The position numbers and the translations under genes were made by a program. From the NCBI GenBank assembly GCA_900770765.1, contig CAAGLK010000017.1, forward strand, positions 1-24,129: 24,129 bases of DNA, in the 5' to 3' direction. This DNA comes from Helicobacteraceae bacterium. Its GTDB lineage: Bacteria; Campylobacterota; Campylobacteria; Campylobacterales; Helicobacteraceae. The notes below the pieces were generated by a model. It was not told the DNA's origin, searched no databases, and was given only the letters and a program-made list of their open reading frames with translations. Of the stretch, positions 1 through 8,273 are shown piece by piece (position 1 is the first letter of the stretch; each line of letters opens with the position of its first letter).

Positions 1-427
1 ATTGAAAATAAGTTTGTGCTTTTTTGATTTTCTCTAGTGGAATCTTTTCGCTATTTTCAAGTTCTAAAAAACTAGAATCCGCGGCTATTAGTTTGCCTTT
101 AAATTCTTTTTTATCAATTGTTTTAATTTTCACAAGCTCACCTATTGCGCCTTTAAAATGCTCTTGCGTTTTTAAAACTCGCTCAATTCCAGGCGAGCTT
201 ACTTCTAAAAAATATTTTTCAAATTCTGGTAATTCCACATCTAAAAGCGGCGAGAGCGCCAAGCTTACTTCTTGGCAATTGTCTAAATTCACTCCGCCTT
301 CTTTTGTAATGCAAATGCGTAAAATTTGATTATCATTTTCTTTTAATAATAAAATATCATATAGGCTAAAGCCTAAACTCTCAACTAAGATTCTAATCTT
401 TTCTTCTAAACCTTGCGATAAAATCAT
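1..427 (-). CDS. rimP: Ribosome maturation factor RimP (3' end cut by window edge)
   Basis: RimP binds the 30S subunit during late assembly of small ribosomal subunits. The minus-strand frame is open from an ATG at 427 to the window edge, giving 142 residues without a stop. The family is about 140-155 aa, so nearly the whole protein is here. Residues I can read include an N-terminal stretch with VESLGFSLYDI, then the family-typical VSSPGIERVLK and a C-terminal part ending KIKKAQTYFQ. The start ATG overlaps the rbfA stop codon (ATGA), which implies translational coupling. It follows rbfA and infB, the usual neighbours of rimP. The call rests on motif recognition and context. Confidence 0.9.
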   Translation of the reverse strand, partial: MILSQGLEEKIRILVESLGFSLYDILLLKENDNQILRICITKEGGVNLDNCQEVSLALSPLLDVELPEFEKYFLEVSSPGIERVLKTQEHFKGAIGELVKIKTIDKKEFKGKLIAADSSFLELENSEKIPLEKIKKAQTYFQ

Positions 428-786
428 TTATTTTTGCCTTTTTCTCTTTCTTGTTGCAAATGTGCGAAAATCGCGTCTAAGCGGTTATTTTGCTCTAAGC
501 TATTGTCAAATTTAAAAGAAAAGTCCGGACATCTAAACCAGCCTGTTTCTTCTAAACAATATTCTTTTAGGATTCCATGTGCTTTTTTAAGCTGTTTTAG
601 AATCTCTTTTTTTTCTTGCTCGGTGGCAAATGGGGCATTTAAAAACACTTCGGCAAAATACTTGCCTTTGCGACATTTTACTTCAACTACATTTAAGGAA
701 TTAAGCCTTGTGTCGCTTAAATTTGCCAATGCACTAGGCAGAATCTCTTTTAGTAAGGATTCCACTCTGGCTAGCTTAATATCCAT
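424..786 (-). CDS. rbfA: 30S ribosome-binding factor RbfA
   Basis: RbfA is a small KH-fold factor that binds helix 1 of 16S rRNA and is needed for late 30S maturation and cold adaptation. The 120-aa length is normal. The N-terminal part (IKLARVESLLKEILPSALA), the middle (VKCRKGKYFAEVFLNAPF) and a C-terminal region with the family-type RCPDFSFKFDNS are visible. It starts 2 bases after the infB stop and its TGA overlaps the rimP ATG, so infB, rbfA and rimP are probably translated from one message. Nothing is unusual. Confidence 0.92.
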   Translation of the reverse strand: MDIKLARVESLLKEILPSALANLSDTRLNSLNVVEVKCRKGKYFAEVFLNAPFATEQEKKEILKQLKKAHGILKEYCLEETGWFRCPDFSFKFDNSLEQNNRLDAIFAHLQQEREKGKNK

Positions 787-788
787 TT

Positions 789-3482
789 TTAAAGCGTCCT
801 TTGCTTTTGCACTTCTTTATATGTTTCAAACACATCGCCAACTTGTATATCATTATAATTTTCTAGCATAATTCCGCATTCAAAGCCTTTTGCGACTTCT
901 CTTGCGTCATCTTTAAAGCGTTTAAGTGATGCTATATTGCCATTATGGATAACTACGCCATTGCGGATTAGCCGCACTTTAATGCCTCTTTGTATTACAC
1001 CTTCAGTTACAAAGCAACCAGCAATTGTGCCAACTTTAGCTATGTTAAATGTCTCTCTAACTTCTGCTTGACCTGTGTTTTCTTCTTCTAGCACAGGTGA
1101 TAGAAGTCCGCCAAGAAGTGCTTTTATATCATCAAGCAGTGAGTAAATTATAGAATAAGTTTTAATCTGCACTCCTAGCTCTTTTGCCTTATTTTTAACG
1201 CTTCCTGTTGGGCGGACATTGAATCCTAAAATTACACAATTCGCACTCGCACTAGCTAGGGCTAAGTCGCTCTCTGTGATTCCACCTACGCCTTTGTGGA
1301 TGATATTTACCTTAACCTCATCATTTTGTAGTTTTTCTAAACTTCCCCTAATAGCTTCTAGGCTTCCTTGTGTATCGGCTTTAATAATAACAGGCAGACT
1401 TTTTAACTGCCCTAATGCTACCATTGAGCTTAGCTCATCAAAAGATACTTTAGTAGAGTGTGAAAGCTCTTTTTGTCTTAAATGCGCGGCGCGTTTTTGT
1501 GCGTATTCCTTTGCTATGCTATCACTCTCAACCGCTAGTAAAATAGACCCAGCAGGTGGGACTTCATTTAGCCCTGTTATTACACCCACGCCAGATGGGC
1601 CAATTTTATTAATGCTTTTCCCTAAATCATCGCTAATTGCACGCACTCGCCCATAAGCGGTATCTGCTATGATATTATCACCCACGCTTAGTGTGCCATT
1701 TTGCACTATAAGCGTAGCAACAGGACCTTTGCCTTTTTCAAGGCTACTTTCAATTACGACTGCTTTTGCTTGTTTGCTAGGATTTGCTTTAAGCTCTAAA
1801 ATATCGGCTTGTAAAAGGATAGTTTCTAATAAATCATCTACGCCTTGCCCTGTTTTTGCCGAAATATGCACAAATTCATATTCACCGCCCCACTCTAAAG
1901 GCGTAAAGCCAAGTTCTGCGGCTTCTGCCTTTAGTTTATCTGGATTTGCCTCTGGCTTGTCAATTTTATTTACTGCAATAATTATAGGTGCGTTGGCGGC
2001 TTTTGCGTGGTTTAGTGCTTCTATCGTCTGTGGTTTTACGCCATCATCTGCGGCGATTACGATAATTGCCACATCGGTAACACTTGCCCCCCTTGCTCGC
2101 ATTTCACTAAAGGCTTCATGCCCTGGAGTGTCTATAAATGTGATTTGCCGCCCATTTTTATTAATGGTGTAAGCGCCTATTTGCTGTGTGATTCCACCTG
2201 CTTCGCCATGAGCTATTTTTGTGTTTCTAATATAATCTAAAAGTGAAGTTTTCCCATGGTCAACATGTCCCATAATGGTAACAACAGGGGCGCGAGTGAT
2301 TAGATTTTTTTCATCCTCGCCTTCCTCGTGAAGCTGCGTATAATCAAGCTCATCGGTATTATTAACAAGCTCAATTTCTACGCCAAATTCCTCTGCTAGA
2401 ATCTCTAGTGCGTCCTTTTCTAAAAAGTCGTTTTTAGTAATCATCATACCAAGCTGGAATAGGACCTTAATAACCTCTCCTGTGCTTTTGCCGATTTTCT
2501 CCGCAAATTCATAAGCTCTAATTTCCTCTGGAATCTTTACCACACCGCTAACTGCAACTTGCTCTTTTTGCACTTTTGGGGCTTTTTTACGGCTTGAGCG
2601 CCTTGTGCTGCCTTGTTCCATAAATGGATTGTGGCGTTGGATTTTTATCCTATCTGTTGTAGCTTTTTTCTCTTGCTCTTCTTCGTCCATATCTCGTTCA
2701 TCTTGAACGCTTAAGTCAAATAATATTACCTCTTCATCTTCATCATCATAATCTCTAGTGTTTTGAAACTCTCTATTGTCTAGTAAGTCTATTTTATGCT
2801 GTCCTAGATTCTTGCTTGTGTGTGGTGTGTTTTGCTTTTTCTTTTTTTTATCTTTTGTAGGTTGTGTGTCTAAATTGCCTAGTATATCTTGCAGAGTGCG
2901 TGGCGTTTCTTTTTGCGGTGTTTCTTCTTTTTTAGTATTTTCTACTCTAGGGGTTAGAATCTCTCGCTTTTTGACGATTCTTAAGCCTGTGCGTTTAAGC
3001 GGATTATCTCTTGGCGGCTCTTTTTGTGCTTGTGGTAAATCTTGTGATTTTTCTTCTTTTTGTGGAGTTTCTTGCGGTTTTTCTAGTTTTTTTTCTTTTA
3101 GCTCCTGTGCTGTATCTTGCAGTGGCTTTTCTACTTTTTGCTCTTTTTCTTTTTTTGTGGATTTTTTAGTTTCTTTAGAATCTTTTTGTGCTTTGGATTC
3201 TTTGGTGGAATCCTTTTTAGCCTTTGTTGTTTTTGCTTCTTTTTCTTTGGATTCTTTTTGGTCTTTTTTTGCTACTGCTTTTTTAGGCTTAGAATCCTCT
3301 TTTTTAGGGACAATTGGACTAATTCCTGTGGTTATAAAATTATAAATCATTTCCGCTTCTGTGGCTGTTACCGCACTTGATGCAGTTTTTGCCTCTAATC
3401 CTAACTCTTGCGCCTTTTGTAAAACTTCTTTACTTGTTTTTCCTAGCTCTTTTGCGATTTGACTAATACGGATTTTATCCAT
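789..3482 (-). CDS. infB: Translation initiation factor IF-2
   Basis: IF-2 is the GTPase that places fMet-tRNA on the 30S subunit and promotes subunit joining. At 897 aa it is a long form. Residues about 1-50 form a first IF2 N-domain. Residues about 60-290 are a low-complexity linker rich in Lys, Glu, Gln and Thr. A second IF2_N domain lies at about 315-375. The G domain follows with G1 GHVDHGKT near 405, G3 DTPGHEAF near 450 and G4 NKID near 505, then the beta-barrel and C1/C2 domains that bind fMet-tRNA. The start is an ATG at 3482, preceded by AAAGGAG; it overlaps the end of ylxR by 8 bases. The long charged linker is normal for Helicobacter. Confidence 0.97.
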   Translation of the reverse strand: MDKIRISQIAKELGKTSKEVLQKAQELGLEAKTASSAVTATEAEMIYNFITTGISPIVPKKEDSKPKKAVAKKDQKESKEKEAKTTKAKKDSTKESKAQKDSKETKKSTKKEKEQKVEKPLQDTAQELKEKKLEKPQETPQKEEKSQDLPQAQKEPPRDNPLKRTGLRIVKKREILTPRVENTKKEETPQKETPRTLQDILGNLDTQPTKDKKKKKQNTPHTSKNLGQHKIDLLDNREFQNTRDYDDEDEEVILFDLSVQDERDMDEEEQEKKATTDRIKIQRHNPFMEQGSTRRSSRKKAPKVQKEQVAVSGVVKIPEEIRAYEFAEKIGKSTGEVIKVLFQLGMMITKNDFLEKDALEILAEEFGVEIELVNNTDELDYTQLHEEGEDEKNLITRAPVVTIMGHVDHGKTSLLDYIRNTKIAHGEAGGITQQIGAYTINKNGRQITFIDTPGHEAFSEMRARGASVTDVAIIVIAADDGVKPQTIEALNHAKAANAPIIIAVNKIDKPEANPDKLKAEAAELGFTPLEWGGEYEFVHISAKTGQGVDDLLETILLQADILELKANPSKQAKAVVIESSLEKGKGPVATLIVQNGTLSVGDNIIADTAYGRVRAISDDLGKSINKIGPSGVGVITGLNEVPPAGSILLAVESDSIAKEYAQKRAAHLRQKELSHSTKVSFDELSSMVALGQLKSLPVIIKADTQGSLEAIRGSLEKLQNDEVKVNIIHKGVGGITESDLALASASANCVILGFNVRPTGSVKNKAKELGVQIKTYSIIYSLLDDIKALLGGLLSPVLEEENTGQAEVRETFNIAKVGTIAGCFVTEGVIQRGIKVRLIRNGVVIHNGNIASLKRFKDDAREVAKGFECGIMLENYNDIQVGDVFETYKEVQKQRTL

Positions 3483-3720
3483 ATAAAAAAATCTCCTTTA
3501 ATGCAGATTTAATATTTTCTTTGTGTTTTTTGTCTATTTTGCAAGTTCTTAAAATGCAATCACTTAGCTTTGTAGCGCTTTGACACTTTATACAGCAATA
3601 AAAGCTACGACCAACACCGCTAAAGTGAATAACTTTGGAATCTTTATATTGCAGTCTTGTTAATTTTGATTGCTCTAAGCGCCCTTTGCAAACAACACAC
3701 ATTCTAATTGGATTTGACAT
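3475..3720 (-). CDS. ylxR: YlxR/DUF448 family nucleic-acid-binding protein
   Basis: An 81-aa member of the YlxR (DUF448) family, small basic proteins almost always encoded just before infB. The N-terminal IRMCVVCKGR and the following GVGRSFYCC correspond to the conserved family signature, where other bacteria have RxCVxCR and GRGAYLC. Five cysteines (about positions 8, 11, 42, 43 and 46) could bind a metal, but this is inference. The 3' end overlaps infB by 8 bases and contains the infB ribosome-binding site. The role is probably RNA binding in transcription or translation; no precise function can be read from the sequence. Confidence 0.85.
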   Translation of the reverse strand: MSNPIRMCVVCKGRLEQSKLTRLQYKDSKVIHFSGVGRSFYCCIKCQSATKLSDCILRTCKIDKKHKENIKSALKEIFLYG

Positions 3721-3744
3721 AAAAAACTCGCATTATACTAAAAT

Positions 3745-4629
3745 CTAGTTGAAAATTACACCAAGATTATCAAAATTTAGTGTTAAAACTCTTAATTTTG
3801 GGAATTTATTGTTTAATGCTTTTTGCAATCTTAGTGCATCATCTTTATAGCATAAGTTAAAAAAGCTAGAGCCACTTCCTGATAAAGTACTCATTAGCGC
3901 ACCATTATAAAGAGCACATTTTTGCACCTCAAATAATATTGGAATATGTTTCATTCTAAAATATTGATGAAATTTATCAAGGCTTGCCTCTCTTAATAAA
4001 TCAAATCTCTCGCACATAAAAGCACTTGCTAAAACGCTTGAGTGAGATAGGTTAAATACAGCATCTTTTCTACTATACTTTTTAGGCAAACTTTGGCGAG
4101 AATGATTTGTTGAAGTAGCAAGGTTTGGAATCACAACAACAGCACAGATAGAATCCGGCAAAGGCTTATTAACAAATCGCACCTCTTTTAAATGTCTTGT
4201 TAGCATACAAGCATTAAATCCGCCCATACAAGCTGGAGTAATATTATCTGGGTGTGATTCATAATAAAGGGCATCATTTAGGATTCTTTGCTTATCAAAA
4301 TCTATTTGTGCCACTCTATAAGCCGCACTAATTGCGCCTATTATCACTGCTGAGCTACTACCTAGCCCCCTAGAAATAGGAATTGAATTTGAAAAAGTAA
4401 ATTTAAAGGGCATAGTATAGCCTATAAGCCTCTCTAATTTTTCATTAAAGATTCTTACAAAGGCATTATCTGTGCGTAACTTTAAGTTATTTTCGCCCTC
4501 GCCTTGAATATGTATTGCAGTTACCTTTGCAGGTATTAGCTTAAAATAATTATATAGCCCTAACGCTAAGCCTAAGCTATCAAAGCCGGGCCCAAGATTT
4601 GCACTAGTTGCAGGCACTCTTAATTCCAT
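3745..4629 (-). CDS. thrB: Homoserine kinase
   Basis: A GHMP-family kinase that phosphorylates L-homoserine with ATP in threonine biosynthesis. The 294-aa length is normal. The N-terminal VPATSANLGPGFDSLGLAL is the classical family start, the ATP loop RGLGSSSA lies at residues 87-94, and the C-terminal LSGSGSSFF motif matches GHMP motif 3. It lies 24 bases upstream of ylxR and 13 bases downstream of the coiled-coil gene. Threonine metabolism and translation genes share this operon; a thrB-ylxR-infB order is familiar from H. pylori. Confidence 0.94.
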   Translation of the reverse strand: MELRVPATSANLGPGFDSLGLALGLYNYFKLIPAKVTAIHIQGEGENNLKLRTDNAFVRIFNEKLERLIGYTMPFKFTFSNSIPISRGLGSSSAVIIGAISAAYRVAQIDFDKQRILNDALYYESHPDNITPACMGGFNACMLTRHLKEVRFVNKPLPDSICAVVVIPNLATSTNHSRQSLPKKYSRKDAVFNLSHSSVLASAFMCERFDLLREASLDKFHQYFRMKHIPILFEVQKCALYNGALMSTLSGSGSSFFNLCYKDDALRLQKALNNKFPKLRVLTLNFDNLGVIFN

Positions 4630-4642
4630 ATATTTTCCTAAA

Positions 4643-5200
4643 CTAGCTTAGATTTGCAAATTTTAATGTAAATTCCACCTCGCCCTTACCTATGCGAAGC
4701 TCTTTTGCGATGGAATCCACACTCCAGCCATCTTTAAACATAGATATAATGCGACTTTCATCTATATTTGTAGGATTGCTTGGTGTATAGACAAATTCTT
4801 TTAATCTATCTTCTAAATGATAAACTTTATCCTCTAGCTTTTGTATATGTTCTAATTGTTCTTTATTATTAAATAAATCTTTCTTTAAGGATTCCATCTC
4901 TTGACGCAGTGGGAATACTTGTGAGCTTAAGTTGGAATCTAATAGATTTTTAATCTCTAATCTTGTGTCTTTTAGCATTTGTGCTTTTAGGCTTGTTTTT
5001 GTGTTTTCTAGCTCAACTTCTTGCTCTTTTATGCGTTTTTGTAAGCGATACACTTCTTTATTTAAATCCTCAATTGACCTTTCATAACGCCTTTTTTGCT
5101 TATTATTTTCATTTTCTTTTAAATACAAATACACAACTAAAAGTAAAAAAACAATAGCGATAGCAATACCGCCATAAAGCAATGTGTTTATATCAAGCAT
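4643..5200 (-). CDS. Membrane-anchored coiled-coil protein with C-terminal HTH-like (DUF6115-like) tail
   Basis: A 185-aa protein with one hydrophobic N-terminal segment (residues about 8-27, no cleavage site), so it is probably anchored in the inner membrane with the rest in the cytoplasm. Residues about 30-130 are charged heptad-like sequence, probably a coiled coil. The last about 45 residues (MFKDGWSVDSIAKELRIGKG and on) resemble a small helix-turn-helix, as in the C-terminal signature of DUF6115 proteins. It overlaps the end of the upstream 179-aa gene by 8 bases. Function is unknown; an envelope or cell-cycle scaffold would fit its shape but is guesswork. Confidence 0.7.
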   Translation of the reverse strand: MLDINTLLYGGIAIAIVFLLLVVYLYLKENENNKQKRRYERSIEDLNKEVYRLQKRIKEQEVELENTKTSLKAQMLKDTRLEIKNLLDSNLSSQVFPLRQEMESLKKDLFNNKEQLEHIQKLEDKVYHLEDRLKEFVYTPSNPTNIDESRIISMFKDGWSVDSIAKELRIGKGEVEFTLKFANLS

Positions 5201-5732
5201 TATCAGCCTTTTTATTTTTAATAGAGCGAATTAAAGCTCTCTCTTTACTAGCTACATAGCTATCCCACTCTACTTCATCTCTTGCATGGATTCTATCAAT
5301 CCACGCTAAATTTGAATTATAAGTAAAATATACAGGGACGACACGCGCTGGGAAAGTTGGGAGCAAAATTCTACCATAATAAAGCATATTTTCTACAAGA
5401 TTTTTATTTATAGCAAAGCATCCATGCCCTATAGTGCGAATCTCTGCGGATTCTCTTAAAGGAGTGTAGTCTTTAATATCGCCGCTAATGCGTCTCTCTA
5501 GGCTTTCAATCTTTCTATAAACTTCTACAAGTAATTCTAAAATTACCGCATTATCGCTATCTAAATTACCCTTTTTTGCCTTTGTGATTCTTAGCCACTC
5601 GCCAATTGGGTCTTCATCACTTTGTGTTAATTTATTAAATTCTTGTGCAAAAGATTCCGCATTGTCTTTTACAAAAGAGTATTCTATTTTTAAGCTTGTA
5701 TCAATTAAGCGACTTTTAACTAAATTTTCCAT
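5193..5732 (-). CDS. Conserved protein of unknown function, first gene of the thrB-infB operon
   Basis: A 179-aa soluble protein with no signal peptide or membrane segment. The N-terminal half is helical and charged (EEF/LTQSDEDPIGEWLR region). The C-terminal half (residues about 95-170) looks like alternating beta strands, including GRILLPTFPARVVPVYFTYN, and ends with a charged helix. This layout reminds me of PilZ-like barrels seen in Campylobacterota, but the c-di-GMP motifs RxxxR and DxSxxG are not clearly present, so I do not call it PilZ. The ATG at 5732 is preceded by GGAGTGGG. It is first after a good -10 box, so probably heads the operon. Confidence 0.65.
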   Translation of the reverse strand: MENLVKSRLIDTSLKIEYSFVKDNAESFAQEFNKLTQSDEDPIGEWLRITKAKKGNLDSDNAVILELLVEVYRKIESLERRISGDIKDYTPLRESAEIRTIGHGCFAINKNLVENMLYYGRILLPTFPARVVPVYFTYNSNLAWIDRIHARDEVEWDSYVASKERALIRSIKNKKADNA

Positions 5733-5763
5733 CCCACTCCAAAATGCAAAAATAAAGGGATAA

Positions 5764-5769
5764 ATTATA
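5764..5769 (-). promoter_or_regulatory. Predicted -10 box of the minus-strand thrB-infB operon
   Basis: On the minus strand this is a perfect TATAAT, 32 bases upstream of the ATG at 5732. A start site about 7 bases downstream would leave a leader of about 25 nt that contains the GGAGTGGG ribosome-binding site. The surrounding sequence is very AT-rich with no clear -35 box, which is normal for sigma-70 promoters in Helicobacter and Campylobacter. A second TATAAT-like box lies about 30 bases further upstream. Confidence 0.5.
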
Positions 5770-5846
5770 ACTAAAATTTAAAACTAAGCAAAACAAATAT
5801 TATAATTGTATTTATCGCTTAAGAATTTAGAGAAATTTTAAGGTAT

Positions 5847-6197
5847 TTTTTACTTCGCTTTGCTCGTAATGGCTTGCTTAAGGTAGCTAAAAGAGTAAAG
5901 GGCAAAAAAGGTGGGGTGCAAGTGGACAAACGCCTGTGTTTGCCTTACAAGATTCCCTTTGGTTTAGGCAAGCTAAAAAGAGATGGAAAAGTTTATACAC
6001 AAATCACAAATTCTAAACAAGCTACAGATAAACCCAAAATTGTAGCAAAAAACAAGATTCTAGCGAGTTTGCTAGTTATGATAATAACCGCTTAGACACA
6101 TTAGCGCTAAACACTATTAAAAACGCACATCCTAGCTTTAAAAACCCACCTTATGATACAAAACTCTCCATTTTACTAGCATACACACTAAAATAGC
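5847..6197 (+). pseudogene. Degraded transposase fragment, resembling IS1595/ISXO2
   Basis: One frame from about 5850 to 6060 reads KKGGVQVDKRLCLPYKIPFG then LGKLKRDGKVYTQIT, which resembles the stretch of the ISXO2/IS1595 transposase domain around its GxLKRDGKVYTxI core. Around 6055-6065 the likely continuation moves to another frame (LDSSEFASYDNNRLDTLALN), which ends at a TAG at 6195-6197. The N-terminal zinc ribbon, the later catalytic residues and a clear start are missing. I read this as a frameshifted, truncated relic of an insertion sequence. The alternative is a short lineage-specific ORF of 73 codons starting at a TTG at 5874, but it has no ribosome-binding site. Family assignment is from memory of motifs and is moderate. 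Confidence 0.45.
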
Positions 6198-6228
6198 TGG
6201 AATCTTAAATGCTTTTAAGTGCATTTTT

Positions 6229-6236
6229 GCTAGAAT
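6229..6236 (+). promoter_or_regulatory. Predicted extended -10 promoter of the M23-minC-lpxC operon
   Basis: The sequence TGCTAGAAT is an extended -10 box (TG plus one base plus TAGAAT), with TAGAAT at 6231-6236, preceded by a T-rich stretch. It sits 38 bases upstream of the ATG at 6274, leaving a leader of about 30 nt that contains AGAGGGA as ribosome-binding site. Confidence 0.5.
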
Positions 6237-6273
6237 CCGCAAATTTTTTTAAATAAAAGGCAAAAGAGGGAAT

Positions 6274-7653
6274 ATGAAAAAGGCTCATGGTGGATTTATT
6301 AAGATTCTAGGCTTAGTGGTTATAGTTATTGTTGTGGGGCTTGGAATCGTTATGCTAACATTTGAAAAAAACGCTCCCAGCATTGAAGCGACACAAAAAG
6401 TGTGGAATCTTAAAGATAATTTAAGTTTTAAAATAAGCGATGATAGCCCTATTAAAAGCTATTCTGTATTTTTACTTGCAAATGGGCAAAGGATTCCACT
6501 TGAGGCAATTTCGCAAGATTCCAGCGAGTGCGGTGGAGGCGAGAAAAACTCAATTTGCATAGGTGTAAAAAAACCACAAAATATTAAAAGTAATACAAAA
6601 TTACTAAGTTTTGAAGTGGTGGCTACGGATTCTAGTAAGTGGAATTTTTTTAGCGGCAATACCGCAAAAGAGCAATTTGATATTATAGTTGATATAAAAC
6701 GCCCAGAAGTTGCAATTGTAGGGAATTCTTATAAAATCACAAAGGGCGGCTCAGCACTTGTAATTTTTAGAGCAGTGGATGAAAATTTGGATTCTATTAC
6801 TATAAATAATGGTAATTTAGATTTTAAAGCTATGCCTTTTTATAAAGATGGCTATTTTATCTCACTTCTTGCTTGGTCAAAGCTAAATGATAACTTTAGC
6901 GCAAAAATTATTGCTAAAGATTCCGCTGGTAATGTTAGCATTACGCCTATTCCTTATTTTTTACAAAATAGAGAGTATAAAACTTCTACGATTCCGCTAA
7001 CTGATAAATTTATTGATGGCAAAATTTCATCTTTAGTTGAAGAAATTGGCGAGAAAAGTTTAAGTGATTTTGAAAATAAAGTGGATATTTTTAAATACAT
7101 TAATGAAGAAATTAGAGATTATAGCTTTAATAGAATCTTTAGCGTAGCAAATAAAATTGATGATAGTGATTTTATAAATGATTTTAAAATTTCGCCTTTT
7201 TCGCCGCTTAGAAATGGGGCTGTTATGGCAAATTTTGGCGATTTTAGAAGTTTTTCTTATGAAGGTGAGATTGTAAGCACTTCAAATCACATGGGGCTAG
7301 ATTTAGCTAGCATTAAGCAAGCACCGGTGCTTTTAAGTAATGCTGGTGTGGTTACTTTAAATGAATTTGTGGGGATTGATGGAAATACACTTGTAATAAA
7401 TCATGGCTTAGGATTATCATCACTTTATGCGCATTTAACTAGCGTAAATGTAAGTGTGGGAGATAGTGTAAGTAGTGGAATTATATTAGCAAACACAGGG
7501 GCTACAGGCTTGGCTTTGGGCGACCATTTGCATTTTGGTATTTTAGTGCAAGGCTATGAAGTGCGTGTGGCTGAGTGGATGGATTCACAATGGATTAAAC
7601 TAAATATTATAGATGTTATTAATAGTGCAAAAGAAGTAATTGATAGGATTTAA
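6274..7653 (+). CDS. Membrane-anchored M23 (LytM-type) peptidoglycan endopeptidase
   Basis: A 459-aa zinc metallopeptidase expected to cut peptidoglycan cross-links in the periplasm. Residues about 10-28 form one N-terminal membrane segment. Residues about 35-230 are beta-rich periplasmic domains. The C-terminal domain (about 315-425) carries the complete LytM set: HxxxD in NHMGLDLA, the histidine in LYAHLTS and HxH in DHLHFGI, so it should be active. The ATG follows AGAGGGA at a good distance. It heads an operon with minC and lpxC, the same order as in H. pylori (where it is HP1054-like). It is a homologue of cell-shape endopeptidases, but is not one of the named Csd1-3 by context. Confidence 0.88.
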   Translation: MKKAHGGFIKILGLVVIVIVVGLGIVMLTFEKNAPSIEATQKVWNLKDNLSFKISDDSPIKSYSVFLLANGQRIPLEAISQDSSECGGGEKNSICIGVKKPQNIKSNTKLLSFEVVATDSSKWNFFSGNTAKEQFDIIVDIKRPEVAIVGNSYKITKGGSALVIFRAVDENLDSITINNGNLDFKAMPFYKDGYFISLLAWSKLNDNFSAKIIAKDSAGNVSITPIPYFLQNREYKTSTIPLTDKFIDGKISSLVEEIGEKSLSDFENKVDIFKYINEEIRDYSFNRIFSVANKIDDSDFINDFKISPFSPLRNGAVMANFGDFRSFSYEGEIVSTSNHMGLDLASIKQAPVLLSNAGVVTLNEFVGIDGNTLVINHGLGLSSLYAHLTSVNVSVGDSVSSGIILANTGATGLALGDHLHFGILVQGYEVRVAEWMDSQWIKLNIIDVINSAKEVIDRI

Positions 7654-7655
7654 GC

Positions 7656-8273
7656 GTGGTAAAAACTAGGCAAAAGAGCTTTAGAGCTTTTATTTTTGAA
7701 AGCGGCGAGTGTGAAGAGTGCATAACTTATATTGACGATAATTATCCACTGCTTAAGGATTTGCTGCTTATTTTTAACTTTAAAATTAATAATAGCCTAG
7801 AATCCTTTTTAAAAGAAAAAAAATTAAATTTCATAGAATCTTTTAGCGGTAAAGGCGAGTTAAACTTACAAGCAAAGCCTAAAAAAGTCTTAGAATCTTT
7901 AAAAGTTGAAAAACAAGCGGATTCTGTGGATTCTAAGGATTCTTTAGAATCTAGCGAGAATTCTAGCAATAGCATAAAAACTAAAGTTTTATACCGCACT
8001 ATACGAAGCGGAGAGGAAATTATAAGCGATGGAGATTTAACAATTTTTGGTCAAATCAATAGTGGGGCTTTTATAAAAGCAAAGGGTAATTTGCAAATAT
8101 TTGGCGATATTTTTGGCGATGTGCATTGCGGTGGGGAATATATGATTATAGGAAAACTAAAACTTGGCAATGTTTTATTTAAAGATGAAATCGTAAATAA
8201 AGATTTTATAAAATTTACATATAATAAAATTTATAGAGAAAATGGCGAGATTGTCGTAAAGGAGCTTGTATGA
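7656..8273 (+). CDS. minC: Septum site-determining protein MinC
   Basis: MinC blocks FtsZ assembly away from midcell, working with MinD. The C-terminal domain (residues about 105-200) has the right-handed beta-helix signature VLYRTIRSGEEI and GDLTIFGQINSGAFIKAKGN, then GDIFGDVHCGG, matching the MinC_C fold that dimerises and contacts MinD. The N-terminal domain (1-75) is divergent, as is usual for MinC. Between them lies a Ser/Asp/Glu/Lys-rich linker (about 75-105) encoded by repeated GATTCT/GAATCT hexamers. The start follows the M23 gene after 2 bases; the codon at 7656 is a GTG. The stop overlaps the lpxC ATG (ATGA). Confidence 0.88.
   Translation: MVKTRQKSFRAFIFESGECEECITYIDDNYPLLKDLLLIFNFKINNSLESFLKEKKLNFIESFSGKGELNLQAKPKKVLESLKVEKQADSVDSKDSLESSENSSNSIKTKVLYRTIRSGEEIISDGDLTIFGQINSGAFIKAKGNLQIFGDIFGDVHCGGEYMIIGKLKLGNVLFKDEIVNKDFIKFTYNKIYRENGEIVVKELV

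Noticed and set aside
2776..3345. Plus-strand ORFs opposite infB
   Set aside because: They are Ser/Phe/Cys-rich antisense shadows of the K/E-rich IF-2 linker, with no ribosome-binding site.
5848..5875. Degenerate B-family copy
   Set aside because: CTTCGCTTTGCTCGTAATG resembles the B right end, but the match is short with mismatches and no partner arm, and the same bases fit the transposase reading frame.
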